From Paenibacillus sp. yr247 (GTDB taxonomy: Bacteria; Bacillota; Bacilli; Paenibacillales; NBRC-103111): a stretch of 64,000 nt of DNA. The translations under genes were made by a program, and so were the position numbers. Location: assembly GCF_900103825.1 (NCBI RefSeq), contig NZ_FNIF01000004.1:1-64000 (forward strand), given 5' to 3'. A model generated the notes under the pieces. It was not told the DNA's origin, made no database searches, and saw nothing but the letters and a program-made list of their open reading frames with translations. Below are positions 1 to 9,084 of the stretch, piece by piece (the first letter of the stretch is position 1; each line of letters starts with the position of its first letter).

Positions 1-264
1 GTTATTGCGCAATGTCGCGATGTCAATGGACGAAGTACCAAAAGCCATTTGCGGCTGGTGATCGATCATGAGCAGCGTGTGGTTCGTCGGTGTTAACAAT
101 CTTGGAGATGGAACAGCTTTTGCATGAATCGCAGTTGTATCTTGGCTAGTTGCAGCAGGTGTATCCGCTTTTGCAACCATCATAGATCCGAATGCGCTTG
201 TCGATACGACAGCAGTTAAAAGTGCGAGTGTTGTTACTGTGCGGCCTGTAAGATATTTTTTCAT
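1..264 (-). CDS. secreted isochorismatase-family hydrolase (N-terminal part, cut by window edge)
   Basis: The visible 88 residues start with a signal peptide (MKKYLTGRT, hydrophobic stretch to about residue 30, likely cleavage after AKA). They then enter the cysteine-hydrolase fold at TLLMIDHQPQMAFG, where the Asp of LMIDHQ matches the catalytic Asp of isochorismatase-like hydrolases. The start ATG at 264 has a good AAAGGAGC site seven bases upstream. The catalytic Lys and Cys lie outside the window, so the substrate cannot be judged. The export signal is less common in this family and suggests action outside the membrane. Confidence 0.8.
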   Translation of the reverse strand, partial: MKKYLTGRTVTTLALLTAVVSTSAFGSMMVAKADTPAATSQDTTAIHAKAVPSPRLLTPTNHTLLMIDHQPQMAFGTSSIDIATLRNN

Positions 265-598
265 TGTTTTTAGCTCCTTTTGTTTTTTTGTCAGGTAATT
301 ATCTCTAATTCAAATATCTTTGTTTTAAGATAAATGACAACAGATAATATCCAAAAGAAATTTCTGAAAACTTTTTGTGGCATCAAACGCGAACTTACTT
401 TTTCCCGTTATAACCCTCACATCTTTACTGTTTGTATTTGATATTGTGTAAGGAATTCCGATTACATTTATTATAATACTAACTTACATTAAATTAGTCA
501 ATACTTTTTTACAAGTTAATTATTTCTATGAAATAGAGTTTAAGTACAATTTTTCACAACATCAAAAATATAATAAAATTCTCAATATTTTAAAGTGA
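265..598. other. AT-rich intergenic region, no gene seen
   Basis: This stretch is upstream of the secreted hydrolase and downstream of the nucleotidyltransferase remnant. It is very AT-rich and holds several TATAAT-like strings (for example near 470-480) but no open frame with a ribosome site. It probably carries the hydrolase promoter. Confidence 0.5.
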
Positions 599-1191
599 TC
601 ATTCTATTAGATCAATACTCTGAACATATTTTACAAAGGAATATGCTTCCTGCAAACTTCCTTCTCGTGGCGTAGTATTTTCGTCAAATCCAAGTTTTCT
701 ATCTTCCTTTACTTGTTTTAACAGATTCAACCAACGAGAATCTAAATTCTTTGCAGCTCAATCTAAACCATGTGCTTTAGATGTTACTTCACCAGTTTTT
801 ATTGTATATAACATTCTACATGCTGTTGTAACAATATATCTTTGTCCCCAAGCGATTGTGGGTGGCATCCAACTGTGAGTAACTTCAACAATATTGACTA
901 GTAATTTTTTTGCTTCATCTCTCATTATTTCTTTAGGTGTCTATATACAACCATTTCGCATCCAATTTTTCTAGGGTCTTGAATTCTGAGGCAATTGGAT
1001 ATGAGCCTTCTAAATGATGTGTCCAGTGTCCTTGTCGGGTAGGAATTTCATCATGTAACTTTCGTAACTCCAATAAAATTATCTCCAAGAATATTTCTAG
1101 CAGATGTAACTAGATTAATAAGTAGTTCGTTAAGTTCTGAAAACCTTGTAGGACTTGGATTTATATCATTAAAAGTATTCTCTTTAGTCAT
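599..1191 (-). pseudogene. decayed aminoglycoside 3''/9-nucleotidyltransferase (AadA-like)
   Basis: Reading on the minus strand from ATG 1191, about 45 residues match the N-terminus of ANT enzymes (ELNELLINLV, ILGDNFIGV). The frame then breaks. Homology resumes in other frames with the C-terminal helical domain: LHDEIPTRQGHWTHHLEGSY, then TPKEIMRDEAKKLLVNIVEV, SWMPPTIAWGQRYIVTTACR and RMLYTIKTGEVTSK. The nucleotidyltransferase core with the catalytic GS...D.D motif is missing. A TGA at 758-760 replaces the Trp expected in the AadA-type D-W-A motif. Deletions, frameshifts and a nonsense codon together make this a clear pseudogene. Confidence 0.8.
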
Positions 1192-1298
1192 AAAATTGGA
1201 CGACACTCCATTTCCCTCCCCTTCTCGATCGTAGACGGGTGAGCGTTCCAAGGATCCAGCTGCGTGCATCCGAATTCCTTGCAAATGCTGATCTTCAT
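1188..1298 (-). pseudogene. truncated first codons of an unknown operon gene
   Basis: A 36-residue frame (MKISICKEFGC..., ending RPIL) starts at ATG 1298, which overlaps the stop codon of the MFS gene (ATGA) and has an AGAGGGGAAA site. That coupling shows it was the next gene of the sugar operon. It ends at the point where the nucleotidyltransferase remnant begins, so its body has been lost by deletion or insertion. The product is not recognised. Confidence 0.5.
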
Positions 1299-2503
1299 GA
1301 TTTCCCCTCTGTGAGCTTCGCGTTATTAACCTTGCTATTTACAGCCTTTTCGCGCGCTATAAGCCTTGTAATTATCAAGATGGCGCATAAGACCAAAATA
1401 ATCGGGATGATAAAAATGGCAGACGAAATCCCCTTTAGAAGCACCGGCAATAAATATCCGATTAAAGAAGCACCCTGCGTCAGAAATACGTATAAACTCG
1501 ACCCGAATCCCGTACGGTGGACAAACATCCTCTGTACAACTCCCATGGCCACCCCGTACAGAATTGACACGTAAAACGAATAGAAAGGCTGAACCGCATA
1601 AAAGAGCGGCAAAGGTGCGGCAGTCGCATAAAGTATATAGGCGAGAACCGCAAATACGCTTCCCAGTACAATTATCTGCTTACTCCCGTACTTGACCGCC
1701 CAATAACTGGTTATCGTCATAAACAGCAGCTCAAATACAGCTTGTGCACTCCAGAGGTACGACATTAGCTGCGGCTTCCCGAATAAATGGTTCACAACCA
1801 ACGGTAAATACAAGCCGCGAATGGAATCGGCACAGGTGAGCATTAGTAGAGCGAGCAGCATCACAAGAGAGAAAGGCTCCGCTTTCCCCCTGGGCACCTC
1901 TGAATGAGTAGGGCTGACTTCCTTGTATAACAGCAAAATAACGATCAGTCCGATGTACCCCGATAAATTCCCTATAAACACACCCTGAAAACCGAAAAGC
2001 AGATAAAGATTGGCCCCGAGCAGCAGCCCAATAAAAAATCCCACGCTGAATCCGGCCCGGAGCCATACTAGGGACATTTCCAAGATCGAAGGGGCCTTTA
2101 ACGCAAAATGGTTTCGCGCCATCGCAAACAGTTGACCCATGATAAGCCCCGAGGGAGCCGTAGCAATTGACATGCCGATTAACGCGCCCACGAAACCATC
2201 CGCTCGCATATAGAGGGACAGTCCGGCCAAACAAATCAAAGCCGCCAAGAGCGGCAGCTTTTTTTTATGCCTCATGCGATCGCTGACGATGCCTACTGAA
2301 ATTGTGGTGATCATATTCAGCAGGAGCGAAACGGAATATACTGTAGCCACTTCCCCCTTGGTCAAGCCGAGGAGATCATGCAAATAGATGGCGTTCATGG
2401 GCGCCAGGATTCCTGTCCCTATACCGTACAGCAGCATGATGGATATGAGCTTTCCCGCGCCTCCGACAGTCAAAAAGAGTCTCACATCTGAAACAAGTCT
2501 CAT
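1295..2503 (-). CDS. MFS transporter, possibly sugar-efflux type
   Basis: The 402-residue protein has about 12 hydrophobic segments and the MFS loop signature between TM2 and TM3 (GIVSDRMRHKKKLPLL, residues about 72-87). The overall order resembles sugar efflux (SET-like) MFS proteins. It follows two ABC permeases and a binding protein on the same strand, so it is probably co-transcribed and moves a related sugar or product. The ATG at 2503 lies inside a remnant of a sugar isomerase and has only a weak ribosome site, so expression may depend on coupling to that remnant frame (ATGA overlap at 2500-2503). Confidence 0.75.
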   Translation of the reverse strand: MRLVSDVRLFLTVGGAGKLISIMLLYGIGTGILAPMNAIYLHDLLGLTKGEVATVYSVSLLLNMITTISVGIVSDRMRHKKKLPLLAALICLAGLSLYMRADGFVGALIGMSIATAPSGLIMGQLFAMARNHFALKAPSILEMSLVWLRAGFSVGFFIGLLLGANLYLLFGFQGVFIGNLSGYIGLIVILLLYKEVSPTHSEVPRGKAEPFSLVMLLALLMLTCADSIRGLYLPLVVNHLFGKPQLMSYLWSAQAVFELLFMTITSYWAVKYGSKQIIVLGSVFAVLAYILYATAAPLPLFYAVQPFYSFYVSILYGVAMGVVQRMFVHRTGFGSSLYVFLTQGASLIGYLLPVLLKGISSAIFIIPIILVLCAILIITRLIAREKAVNSKVNNAKLTEGKS

Positions 2504-2667
2504 CGTCGTTCGCGATTATCGTCCATTTGAAAGCCGAGAGGTACGATTTCCACATGCTCACCCCCAACGCCGTCGATCCACTCCACTACATCCAGAATTT
2601 TCATTTCCCCTGAGGTTAACGACTTATACGGGTTGTAGGAACTAACATCCCATTTCAAGTTTCCGTC
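2500..2667 (-). pseudogene. N-terminal fragment of a sugar phosphate isomerase/epimerase
   Basis: A short frame contains LKWDVSSYNPYKSL, VVEWIDGVGGEHVEIVPLGF and QMDD. This pattern is typical of the first beta strands of xylose-isomerase-like TIM-barrel sugar isomerases. It has no good start of its own (a TTG near 2661 is possible) and runs into a stop at 2500, where the MFS gene begins. The remaining roughly 230 residues of such an enzyme are absent. It is most simply a deletion product that joined the isomerase head to the MFS gene. Confidence 0.6.
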
Positions 2668-2684
2668 ACTTCGCTTTCATGAAG

Positions 2685-3542
2685 CTATCCTTTAGAACCG
2701 GCAATCACAATACCCTGTATAAAATATTTTTGCGCAAAAAAGAACAACAGCAGCGGAGGCAAAACAGCTACTACGGAAGCAGCCATCAACAAATTCCAAG
2801 GGGTAGCGGAGTAAGCCGCCGTAAAGTTGGACAACCCCAGGGATAGAGGGTATTTGTCACCGTTACTTAAATAAATGAGCGGACCAATCAAATCATTCCA
2901 CCTGTACATAAATTCCAAGATGGCCGCCGTCGCCAGAGAAGGAATCGAAAGAGGCAAAATGATCTTCAGGTATATCGTAAAATAGCCGCCGCCGTCGATT
3001 TTCACCGCCTCGTCCAAATCTTTAGAAAACCCCATATAAAATTGGCGAAGCAGGAAAATGATGAACGCACTGCCGCCAAATGCCGGAACGACCAGCGGCA
3101 AATACGTGTCGATCCAGTCGAATTTATTGAATAACAGATACTGCGGGATCAACGTCACCTGCGGTGGAATCATCATGGTGCTTAAGACAAGCAAAAATAA
3201 AAATTTACTGCCTCGCGCACGCAATCGAGCAAATCCAAAGGCCACCAGCGAAGAAGCTAACGCAACCGCAAACATTGTTATGGCCGTATAGCTCACCGTG
3301 TTGAGGATATATCGGGCCAAGGGGACATCATGGAACACCTTTGCGTAATTGCTCCAGCGGAACGGCGATGGGATCCAGGTCATCGGCAGCTTATGAACGT
3401 CTCCAAGATCTTTCAGGGAAGTAGTCAGCATCCAAAATAATGGGAAAGCAAACAACAACAATCCCAACAGCAAAAGTACGTAAACGACCGTTTTACTAAT
3501 TCCGCTAAGCTCGCCGTGAGTGATTCTGCGATTTCTCAACAT
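2685..3542 (-). CDS. carbohydrate ABC transporter permease, MalG/LplC type
   Basis: The 285-residue inner-membrane protein has six predicted membrane segments. The EAA loop that docks to the ATPase is present at EAVKIDGGGYFTIYLKIILP (about residues 192-211). Length and motifs fit the CUT1 permease family. It lies 11 nt after the partner permease on the same strand. No ATPase gene is in the window, as is usual for such operons, which often share a MsmX-type ATPase (family knowledge). Confidence 0.92.
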   Translation of the reverse strand: MLRNRRITHGELSGISKTVVYVLLLLGLLLFAFPLFWMLTTSLKDLGDVHKLPMTWIPSPFRWSNYAKVFHDVPLARYILNTVSYTAITMFAVALASSLVAFGFARLRARGSKFLFLLVLSTMMIPPQVTLIPQYLLFNKFDWIDTYLPLVVPAFGGSAFIIFLLRQFYMGFSKDLDEAVKIDGGGYFTIYLKIILPLSIPSLATAAILEFMYRWNDLIGPLIYLSNGDKYPLSLGLSNFTAAYSATPWNLLMAASVVAVLPPLLLFFFAQKYFIQGIVIAGSKG

Positions 3543-3553
3543 GCCATTCCCTC

Positions 3554-4510
3554 CTACTGTTTATTGTCATATTCATAATATACAAGCCGTCTGGATACCC
3601 AAAGCGACAGCATTGTCAGCAAGAAGATCACAATAAACAAAATCCAGGCTTGCGCCGATGCGTACCCCATCCGGAACTGGGCGAAAGCGGTGTTAAATAA
3701 ATACAAAACGTAAAAATACGAGTTCCAGTCCGGACCGCCCTTTGTAATAACATAGGCTTGTGTGAAAACCTGAAACGAAGAGATGATGCCGATAATACCG
3801 TTAAATAAAATGACGGGTGAAATGAGCGGAATGGTAATTTTGAAAAACTTTTTAAATCTGCCTGCTCCGTCGATTGATGCCGCTTCGTACAGGTCGGACG
3901 GCAGACTCTGCAGGCTGGCCAGAAAGATCACCATTGTTCCCCCTAGCGAGGTAAGCTGCATCAGCACCATGGAAGGAATGACGGTATCGGGTTTGGTAAA
4001 CCAACCTGGTCCTTTGATATGGAACCACTGGCTTAGGAGCGAATTCACAACCCCGAAATCCGGGTTCAGCAGCCAAGACCACAGAAAGGAAACGGCGACG
4101 CCTGATACGATCGAAGGAGTGTAATACAACGTCCGAAACACCGCTTGTCCTTTGATTTTGTTGTTTAAGAGCACTGCAAGCACCAGAGAACAAATGATGG
4201 TGAACGGGACCGACAATATGGCATAGTAAAAAGTCACGCTCAAAGATTTGTAAAAAAGTTTGTCTTGAAACAAAGCGGTATAATTGCCTAGTCCGACGAA
4301 TTTAGGGGAGTCCACAACATTATAATCGGCGAAGCTAAGGAAAAGAGACGCTAATATAGGCCCTCCGGTGAAGAGCAAAAACCCAATGGCCCAAGGAGAG
4401 ATAAAATACCAAAATGCTCGTTCCTCCCTGGCACGCTCCGGATTCCTCTTCTTTTTGATAAGTACAGCCGTTCCCCCAAGTTGAGTTCTAGCCTGATTGG
4501 TTTGGTTCAT
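3554..4510 (-). CDS. carbohydrate ABC transporter permease, MalF/LplB type
   Basis: I choose ATG 4510 because GAGGTGA lies just upstream; a longer frame to 4567 would run through a strong hairpin. The product, about 318 residues, has a basic N-terminus, six membrane segments and the EAA loop EAASIDGAGRFKKFFKITIP. It is the first permease after the binding-protein gene. A perfect 15-bp inverted repeat separates the two genes and probably sets their relative expression. Confidence 0.92.
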   Translation of the reverse strand: MNQTNQARTQLGGTAVLIKKKRNPERAREERAFWYFISPWAIGFLLFTGGPILASLFLSFADYNVVDSPKFVGLGNYTALFQDKLFYKSLSVTFYYAILSVPFTIICSLVLAVLLNNKIKGQAVFRTLYYTPSIVSGVAVSFLWSWLLNPDFGVVNSLLSQWFHIKGPGWFTKPDTVIPSMVLMQLTSLGGTMVIFLASLQSLPSDLYEAASIDGAGRFKKFFKITIPLISPVILFNGIIGIISSFQVFTQAYVITKGGPDWNSYFYVLYLFNTAFAQFRMGYASAQAWILFIVIFLLTMLSLWVSRRLVYYEYDNKQ

Positions 4511-4528
4511 CAAATCACCTCGATTTGA

Positions 4529-4564
4529 CAAAGTTTCCCTTGGTCCATCCCAAGGGAAACTTTG
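4529..4564 (-). promoter_or_regulatory. perfect 15-bp intergenic stem-loop between binding protein and permease
   Basis: Arms CAAAGTTTCCCTTGG and CCAAGGGAAACTTTG are perfectly complementary around a 6-nt loop. There is no U-tract directly after it in the direction of transcription, and the permease ribosome site follows about 10 nt later. Hairpins at this place in other binding-protein operons stabilise the upstream message, which explains high binding-protein and low permease levels (established for malE-malF). That role is inferred here. Confidence 0.75.
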
Positions 4565-4584
4565 CAAAAAATATTAAGATATTG

Positions 4585-5946
4585 TTATTTCATGTTCAAG
4601 GATCGAAGGTTCTTGTCAATCTCCTGCAGGCCGTCGTCCACGCTCTTCTGGCCGTTCCATACGCCAGTAATCGTTTGGCCGATCGTGGTACTGATGACGG
4701 CGAACTTATCGATGAGATGGTTATCCGCTTCACGTCCGTTTTTAATGGCGCCTTCGTTTAACCCCTTAACATCCTCTACCTTCAAGCCAACTTTATCTGC
4801 AATTTGTTTGTACCACAGATCTGCAAGCGAAGTATCAGCAGGGGTAGCGGACGTTTTCTCCATGAATGTCTTGCCGCCACCTTTTGGATCGACAAGATAT
4901 TTAATAAATTCCCAAGATTCCGCTGGATGCTTGCTCTTCGCGCTGATGTTCCACGGATCTACGAAAAGAGGGACTTTACGGCCGTCATGATACGGAATCG
5001 GCGCTACGCCCCATTTGAATTTAGCAGACTGGTAGCTCCAGAATCCCCAACCGCCGTTGACTACCATCGCCACTTTGCCGGTCAGGAACGGGTCTCCAAT
5101 CGCGGAAACCGCGTCCAGTGTCGTTTGGTTTGGAGCCACTTTATATTTCTGAATCAGATCAACGTTAAATTGGATAGCCTCTTTATTAGCCGGATTGGAA
5201 GATGCCGTTGGATCACCCATTACAGCTGTCTTATAGGCGTCCGCCTTGAAGAAGTCCCCGCCAAATCCCCAAGACTGAAGATTAGGGCTCATGCTGTTCA
5301 GAACGCCGAACACCTGCTTATCCGCATTGCCCACATCATGAGTCAGTTTCTTAGCTGTATCCAGCATCTTGTCATAGGTCCAGGACTTATCGTCCCAGCT
5401 TGTTGGCGGATACGGTACCCCTGCCTTATCAAACAGATCCTTGTTGTAGAACATGAAGCTGCCGATTGCCAGCATAGGAATTCCAAGGATTTTCCCGTTA
5501 ATATTGTAAATGTTCATGATATCTTTGTTAATTGTAGCCATTTTGTCGGCGTCTTTCTTCACGTAAGGAGTCAGGTCGAGGAGAGCGCCCATTTTGTTAT
5601 AAGTTGCAAAGCCGGAGTTTGCCCAGTTGGCGGACCATACGTCGGGCACTTTGCCGCTAGAGATCATCGTCGTCAAACGCTGGTCAATTTCAGCTTGCGG
5701 AATTTGCTCCAATTTAATCGTAATATTGGAGTTTGCCTGTTGGAAACCCGAGATCATATCTTTTTCCCAGTCGATCATGTTAGGGTCGGTTCTAACTAGC
5801 CAAGTGATTTCCACTTTTTCTTTACTGCTCCCGGACTTGTCGCCACCGCCCGCTGCGGGCTGCGAATTGGAGCAACCGTATAACAGTGTGGATGTGGCTA
5901 TTAGCGAAGCAAGTGTAATCAAAATCGGTTTTCCTCTTTTTTGCAT
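4585..5946 (-). CDS. extracellular sugar-binding lipoprotein (ABC solute-binding protein, family 1)
   Basis: The 453-residue protein starts with a lipoprotein signal; the lipobox LLYGC places the lipidated Cys at residue 25. The mature part shows the family-1 SBP pattern: VEITWLVRTDP start, MISSGKVPDVW, GKVAMVVNGGWGFW and PAESWEFIKYLVDP. It captures a sugar outside the cell for the two downstream permeases. It is separated from the regulator yesN-like gene by about 220 nt that should hold the operon promoter. Confidence 0.93.
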   Translation of the reverse strand: MQKRGKPILITLASLIATSTLLYGCSNSQPAAGGGDKSGSSKEKVEITWLVRTDPNMIDWEKDMISGFQQANSNITIKLEQIPQAEIDQRLTTMISSGKVPDVWSANWANSGFATYNKMGALLDLTPYVKKDADKMATINKDIMNIYNINGKILGIPMLAIGSFMFYNKDLFDKAGVPYPPTSWDDKSWTYDKMLDTAKKLTHDVGNADKQVFGVLNSMSPNLQSWGFGGDFFKADAYKTAVMGDPTASSNPANKEAIQFNVDLIQKYKVAPNQTTLDAVSAIGDPFLTGKVAMVVNGGWGFWSYQSAKFKWGVAPIPYHDGRKVPLFVDPWNISAKSKHPAESWEFIKYLVDPKGGGKTFMEKTSATPADTSLADLWYKQIADKVGLKVEDVKGLNEGAIKNGREADNHLIDKFAVISTTIGQTITGVWNGQKSVDDGLQEIDKNLRSLNMK

Positions 5947-6169
5947 TGGATGACCTCCTGATCTCCCCTAAGGATTTTCCTGAATGGAATGACTACAACT
6001 GCTGATGTTGGGCATGCCCGTCCATGACCAAGCGGTGCCTTCGATCCCCTTCCCTGCCCAATTAGTCGGCACACCAGATATGTAACCGCTTTCTTGATTT
6101 TATGACATTTTCCCTTACTTCCATATCCCACTAAATTACGATATAGTCGAAAAAATTAAACTTTGTTTG
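5947..6169 (-). promoter_or_regulatory. regulatory region of the sugar transport genes
   Basis: This intergenic stretch follows the response-regulator stop and precedes the binding-protein gene. Two direct copies of AAAGTTTA lie about 15 nt apart at 6158-6181, spaced like AraC-type half sites, and the first overlaps the end of the regulator gene. They are candidates for binding of the YesN-like regulator. Nothing else is evident. Confidence 0.35.
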
Positions 6170-7291
6170 CTAAACTTTGCTTAGTTCCCGAAATTCCGAA
6201 GGAACAACACCGCAATATTTCCTAAATACATTGGAAAAGTATTTATAATCATTGTAACCAACTGTCAAGGCGATGGTCCCTACCAGCTCCGTGGTTGTTA
6301 TTAGCATTTCCTTTGCTTTCTCAATTCGAATCTCGTTCAAATATTCATTGAAGGATTTTCCGGTTTCCTGTTTAAAAATGGAACTGAAATAGTTGGGCGT
6401 AACATGAATCATTTCGGCGAGCTCCCGCGATTTAAGCTCTATGTGATAGTTCTCAAGCATATAATTCTTGACTCTTTGGATAATCCAGCGGTTTTTCCCG
6501 ACGCTGCCCCGTTTCAATAGCTCGGAGGTTTTAGCAAGCGTACCCCAAAACATGTGCATAAGTGAAGTAAGGGATTTGCTCCCCTGCACATTCGACGGAT
6601 TTGACAATTGAGGCGCCAAATCCTTCAAGCAAGCCGTTTCCCGAAACCGACGGTGAACGAGCATAAGTATTTCCAGGCACACCTGAAAAGCATCTTCAAA
6701 TGAATAATGATGCTGGCTAAAATAGGCAAATAAATGATCCACGGTCTGGCGGAGATCGTCATGGCGATGTTGAAAAAGGTATTCCAGCAGTCGTTTTTCC
6801 AGCTCTCTCGGATAAAGCTTACCCTCTGTTCTCTCGGTATGCTCCGGCGTTGGGGACACCCCCTTACGATCGGACCCTTCGGCTGTCTCTAGCCCCGCCT
6901 GCCCAGCTGATTCCTTCTTGATTTCCAAAACTAATCTCCTAATAACTTCCATGAGCTCATCGACGTCGACCGGCTTAAGCAAATAATCTCTGACGCCGAA
7001 GCGGATCGCTTTTTTTGCATAAGTAAATTCATCATATCCGCTTAAAATAATCATTTTGATTCGGTAGTCCTCACGGTGCAAAATTTCCACGAGCTCAAGT
7101 CCATTCATGGATGGCATTCTGACATCCGTTAAAATAACGTCAACCGGCGTTTTTTGTACGATAGCCAGCGCCTGCTCCCCGTTGTACGCCTCGCCGATTA
7201 TTTCTACCCCGATCTCTTCCCAAGGAACCGTCAATCTGAGTCCCCTGCATATCACTGGTTCGTCATCTACGATTAATACCCTAGCTTTCAT
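6170..7291 (-). CDS. AraC-type response regulator, YesN family
   Basis: The 373-residue protein has an N-terminal receiver domain (RVLIVDDEP, phospho-acceptor Asp in VILTDVRMPSMNG near residue 56, Lys in DYLLKPVD). It has a short linker and a C-terminal AraC double helix-turn-helix (ELAEMIHVTPNYFSSIFKQE, VGYNDYKYFSNVFRKYCGVV). It is shorter than the roughly 500-residue YesN norm, mainly in the linker. It lies 5 nt from the sensor kinase and should activate the adjacent sugar transport genes after phosphorylation. Confidence 0.92.
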   Translation of the reverse strand: MKARVLIVDDEPVICRGLRLTVPWEEIGVEIIGEAYNGEQALAIVQKTPVDVILTDVRMPSMNGLELVEILHREDYRIKMIILSGYDEFTYAKKAIRFGVRDYLLKPVDVDELMEVIRRLVLEIKKESAGQAGLETAEGSDRKGVSPTPEHTERTEGKLYPRELEKRLLEYLFQHRHDDLRQTVDHLFAYFSQHHYSFEDAFQVCLEILMLVHRRFRETACLKDLAPQLSNPSNVQGSKSLTSLMHMFWGTLAKTSELLKRGSVGKNRWIIQRVKNYMLENYHIELKSRELAEMIHVTPNYFSSIFKQETGKSFNEYLNEIRIEKAKEMLITTTELVGTIALTVGYNDYKYFSNVFRKYCGVVPSEFRELSKV

Positions 7292-7296
7292 TCTCT

Positions 7297-9084
7297 TTAC
7301 CCCTTTCCCATCCTATAGTTCATCGCTTCTTCGTTGTGAATGATAGGCAGAGTGATTCGGACGTGAGCCCCATTTCCCTCGCCACCAAAAAATTGCAGAC
7401 CGCAGGTTTCCCCGAACAGCAGCGTGAGCCGCTCCTGAATGTTTCTTAGGGCAAAGCCATGCTCCGAATCCCCCGTAATAACGCTATGTGCCTGTTGTGG
7501 ATTAAAACCTTCCCCATCATCCATTACATCGATAAATAAGCTCCCATCCTGGGACGTACAACGGATTTCGATAGACCCTGATTCGCGATTTTCTTTGAAA
7601 CCGTGAATAATACAATTTTCCACCAATGGTTGAATAATTTTTTTGGGTACAAGGACGTTTGCTAGGTGGTCTTCCCTATCAATTTCGTAATAAAGCGGAA
7701 AGCGTACCCTTTGTTTTTGCAGTATCAAATAGTTTCTTACGTATTCCAATTCCTGTTCGAGTGTAATCCACAGCTTTCCTTTACTTAAACTAATGCGAAA
7801 CAACTTGGAGAGCGCCACAATGAGCTTGCTGGTATCCTTGGCATTCTCCAACCGTGCGGTCCAATGAATCGTATCCAACGTGTTGTAGAGAAAGTGCGGG
7901 TCGATCTGATTTTGCAATGCTTTTAGTTCAGACTCCTTATGCTGAATCTCAAGCTTGTACTTCGTTTCTATCAAACGTTGAATCGTCCGCAGCATTTTAT
8001 TGAAACGAAGACCGAGTCTTCCGATTTCATCATTACTTTTGACCTTGAACTTGGGTTCAAAATCGCCTTGTTCGACCTGAATGGTAATGCGGGTCAATTC
8101 GATAATCGGTCGAATAATCACCCAATAAAATCCTATTAAAGCCATGATTCCCAAAGTAATGGAAAACAGAGTCATCCCTTTAATCGAAGTTCGAATTGCA
8201 TCTAAATTTTTGATAATTTCAAACTCGTCGACCTTGGCGACAAGATACCAATTCGTATGATCGATCTTTCGGGCAACAACGAGATAACCGCCCGATTTGT
8301 TCGAATAAGAGAACAGATTCTTTCCCTCATTCATTTGCTTGACCAGCACAGGATCCGGATACGTTTTGCCGATGTAAAATTTATTTTCATAGGACAAAAT
8401 TTCTCCGGCGCTGTCAACAATAGAGACCGATCCTGTCAATGGCGAAAAGCCTTTCGTGCTAATCAGCGAATAAATATAGGACTCACTCAAACGGATTCGC
8501 ACCAAACCGATGGTTTTATTTAAATCGTTTATGTCATGGATCTGCCGGATCAAAGAGATGACATATTTTTGTTCCCCTGTCCACGTGCTTCTTACGGGAT
8601 AAGCGCCGCTCCACACATATCCGCCCTGCGCCTCTTCCGCTGCATGGACCCACTTGCTTTCATCTACCGTCACCGGGTCGCCTATTGTAAGTAACACGCC
8701 ATCTAGGCCCTGAAGTTGGATGGAATCCAAATATCTCTTATTTATAATTTGAAATGCGCTAAATGCATGAATACTGTCCTGCAGGTTGCTGAACTCCTTT
8801 TCTTCTTGATCCTTCCCTCCATACAAGTATTTTCGGAACTGATTGTCATAAATCATGTACGAAGAGACATCCTCTACGTTTTCCATGATGGAAGTTACAT
8901 TCTGGGCGAGCGTATCCAAAACACGTACAGTGGAATCCACGGCTTGCCGCCTTAACATTTGATCCGTTTGAAATAAAACGATAGCCCCCAGTACAAGACT
9001 GGGAATGGAGACAAGTATCATAAAGATGAGGAAGGATTTCCATTTAAGGCTTAGATTTTTGAATCGAATGATGGTCCATTTCAT
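7297..9084 (-). CDS. sensor histidine kinase, YesM family
   Basis: The 595-residue membrane kinase has TM1 (about 15-38), a large extracellular Cache-like sensor region, TM2 (about 297-318), a HAMP linker, the His_kinase box LQNQIDPHFLYNTLDTIHW with the phospho-His near residue 393, and an ATP-binding domain (LVENCIIHGF, DDGEGFNPQ, GFALRNIQERL). It is translationally coupled by ATGA overlap to the upstream anchored binding protein. This suggests that kinase and binding protein form one sensor. Confidence 0.93.
   Translation of the reverse strand: MKWTIIRFKNLSLKWKSFLIFMILVSIPSLVLGAIVLFQTDQMLRRQAVDSTVRVLDTLAQNVTSIMENVEDVSSYMIYDNQFRKYLYGGKDQEEKEFSNLQDSIHAFSAFQIINKRYLDSIQLQGLDGVLLTIGDPVTVDESKWVHAAEEAQGGYVWSGAYPVRSTWTGEQKYVISLIRQIHDINDLNKTIGLVRIRLSESYIYSLISTKGFSPLTGSVSIVDSAGEILSYENKFYIGKTYPDPVLVKQMNEGKNLFSYSNKSGGYLVVARKIDHTNWYLVAKVDEFEIIKNLDAIRTSIKGMTLFSITLGIMALIGFYWVIIRPIIELTRITIQVEQGDFEPKFKVKSNDEIGRLGLRFNKMLRTIQRLIETKYKLEIQHKESELKALQNQIDPHFLYNTLDTIHWTARLENAKDTSKLIVALSKLFRISLSKGKLWITLEQELEYVRNYLILQKQRVRFPLYYEIDREDHLANVLVPKKIIQPLVENCIIHGFKENRESGSIEIRCTSQDGSLFIDVMDDGEGFNPQQAHSVITGDSEHGFALRNIQERLTLLFGETCGLQFFGGEGNGAHVRITLPIIHNEEAMNYRMGKG

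Noticed and set aside
758-760. TGA recoding as Trp
   Set aside because: TGA terminates many intact genes in this window (for example the MFS, azlC and gerAC coupled stops), so a changed code is not plausible.
4804-5799. Long plus-strand frame of 331 codons
   Set aside because: It is antisense to the sugar-binding lipoprotein gene, which has clear family motifs and a lipobox; the antisense frame shows none.
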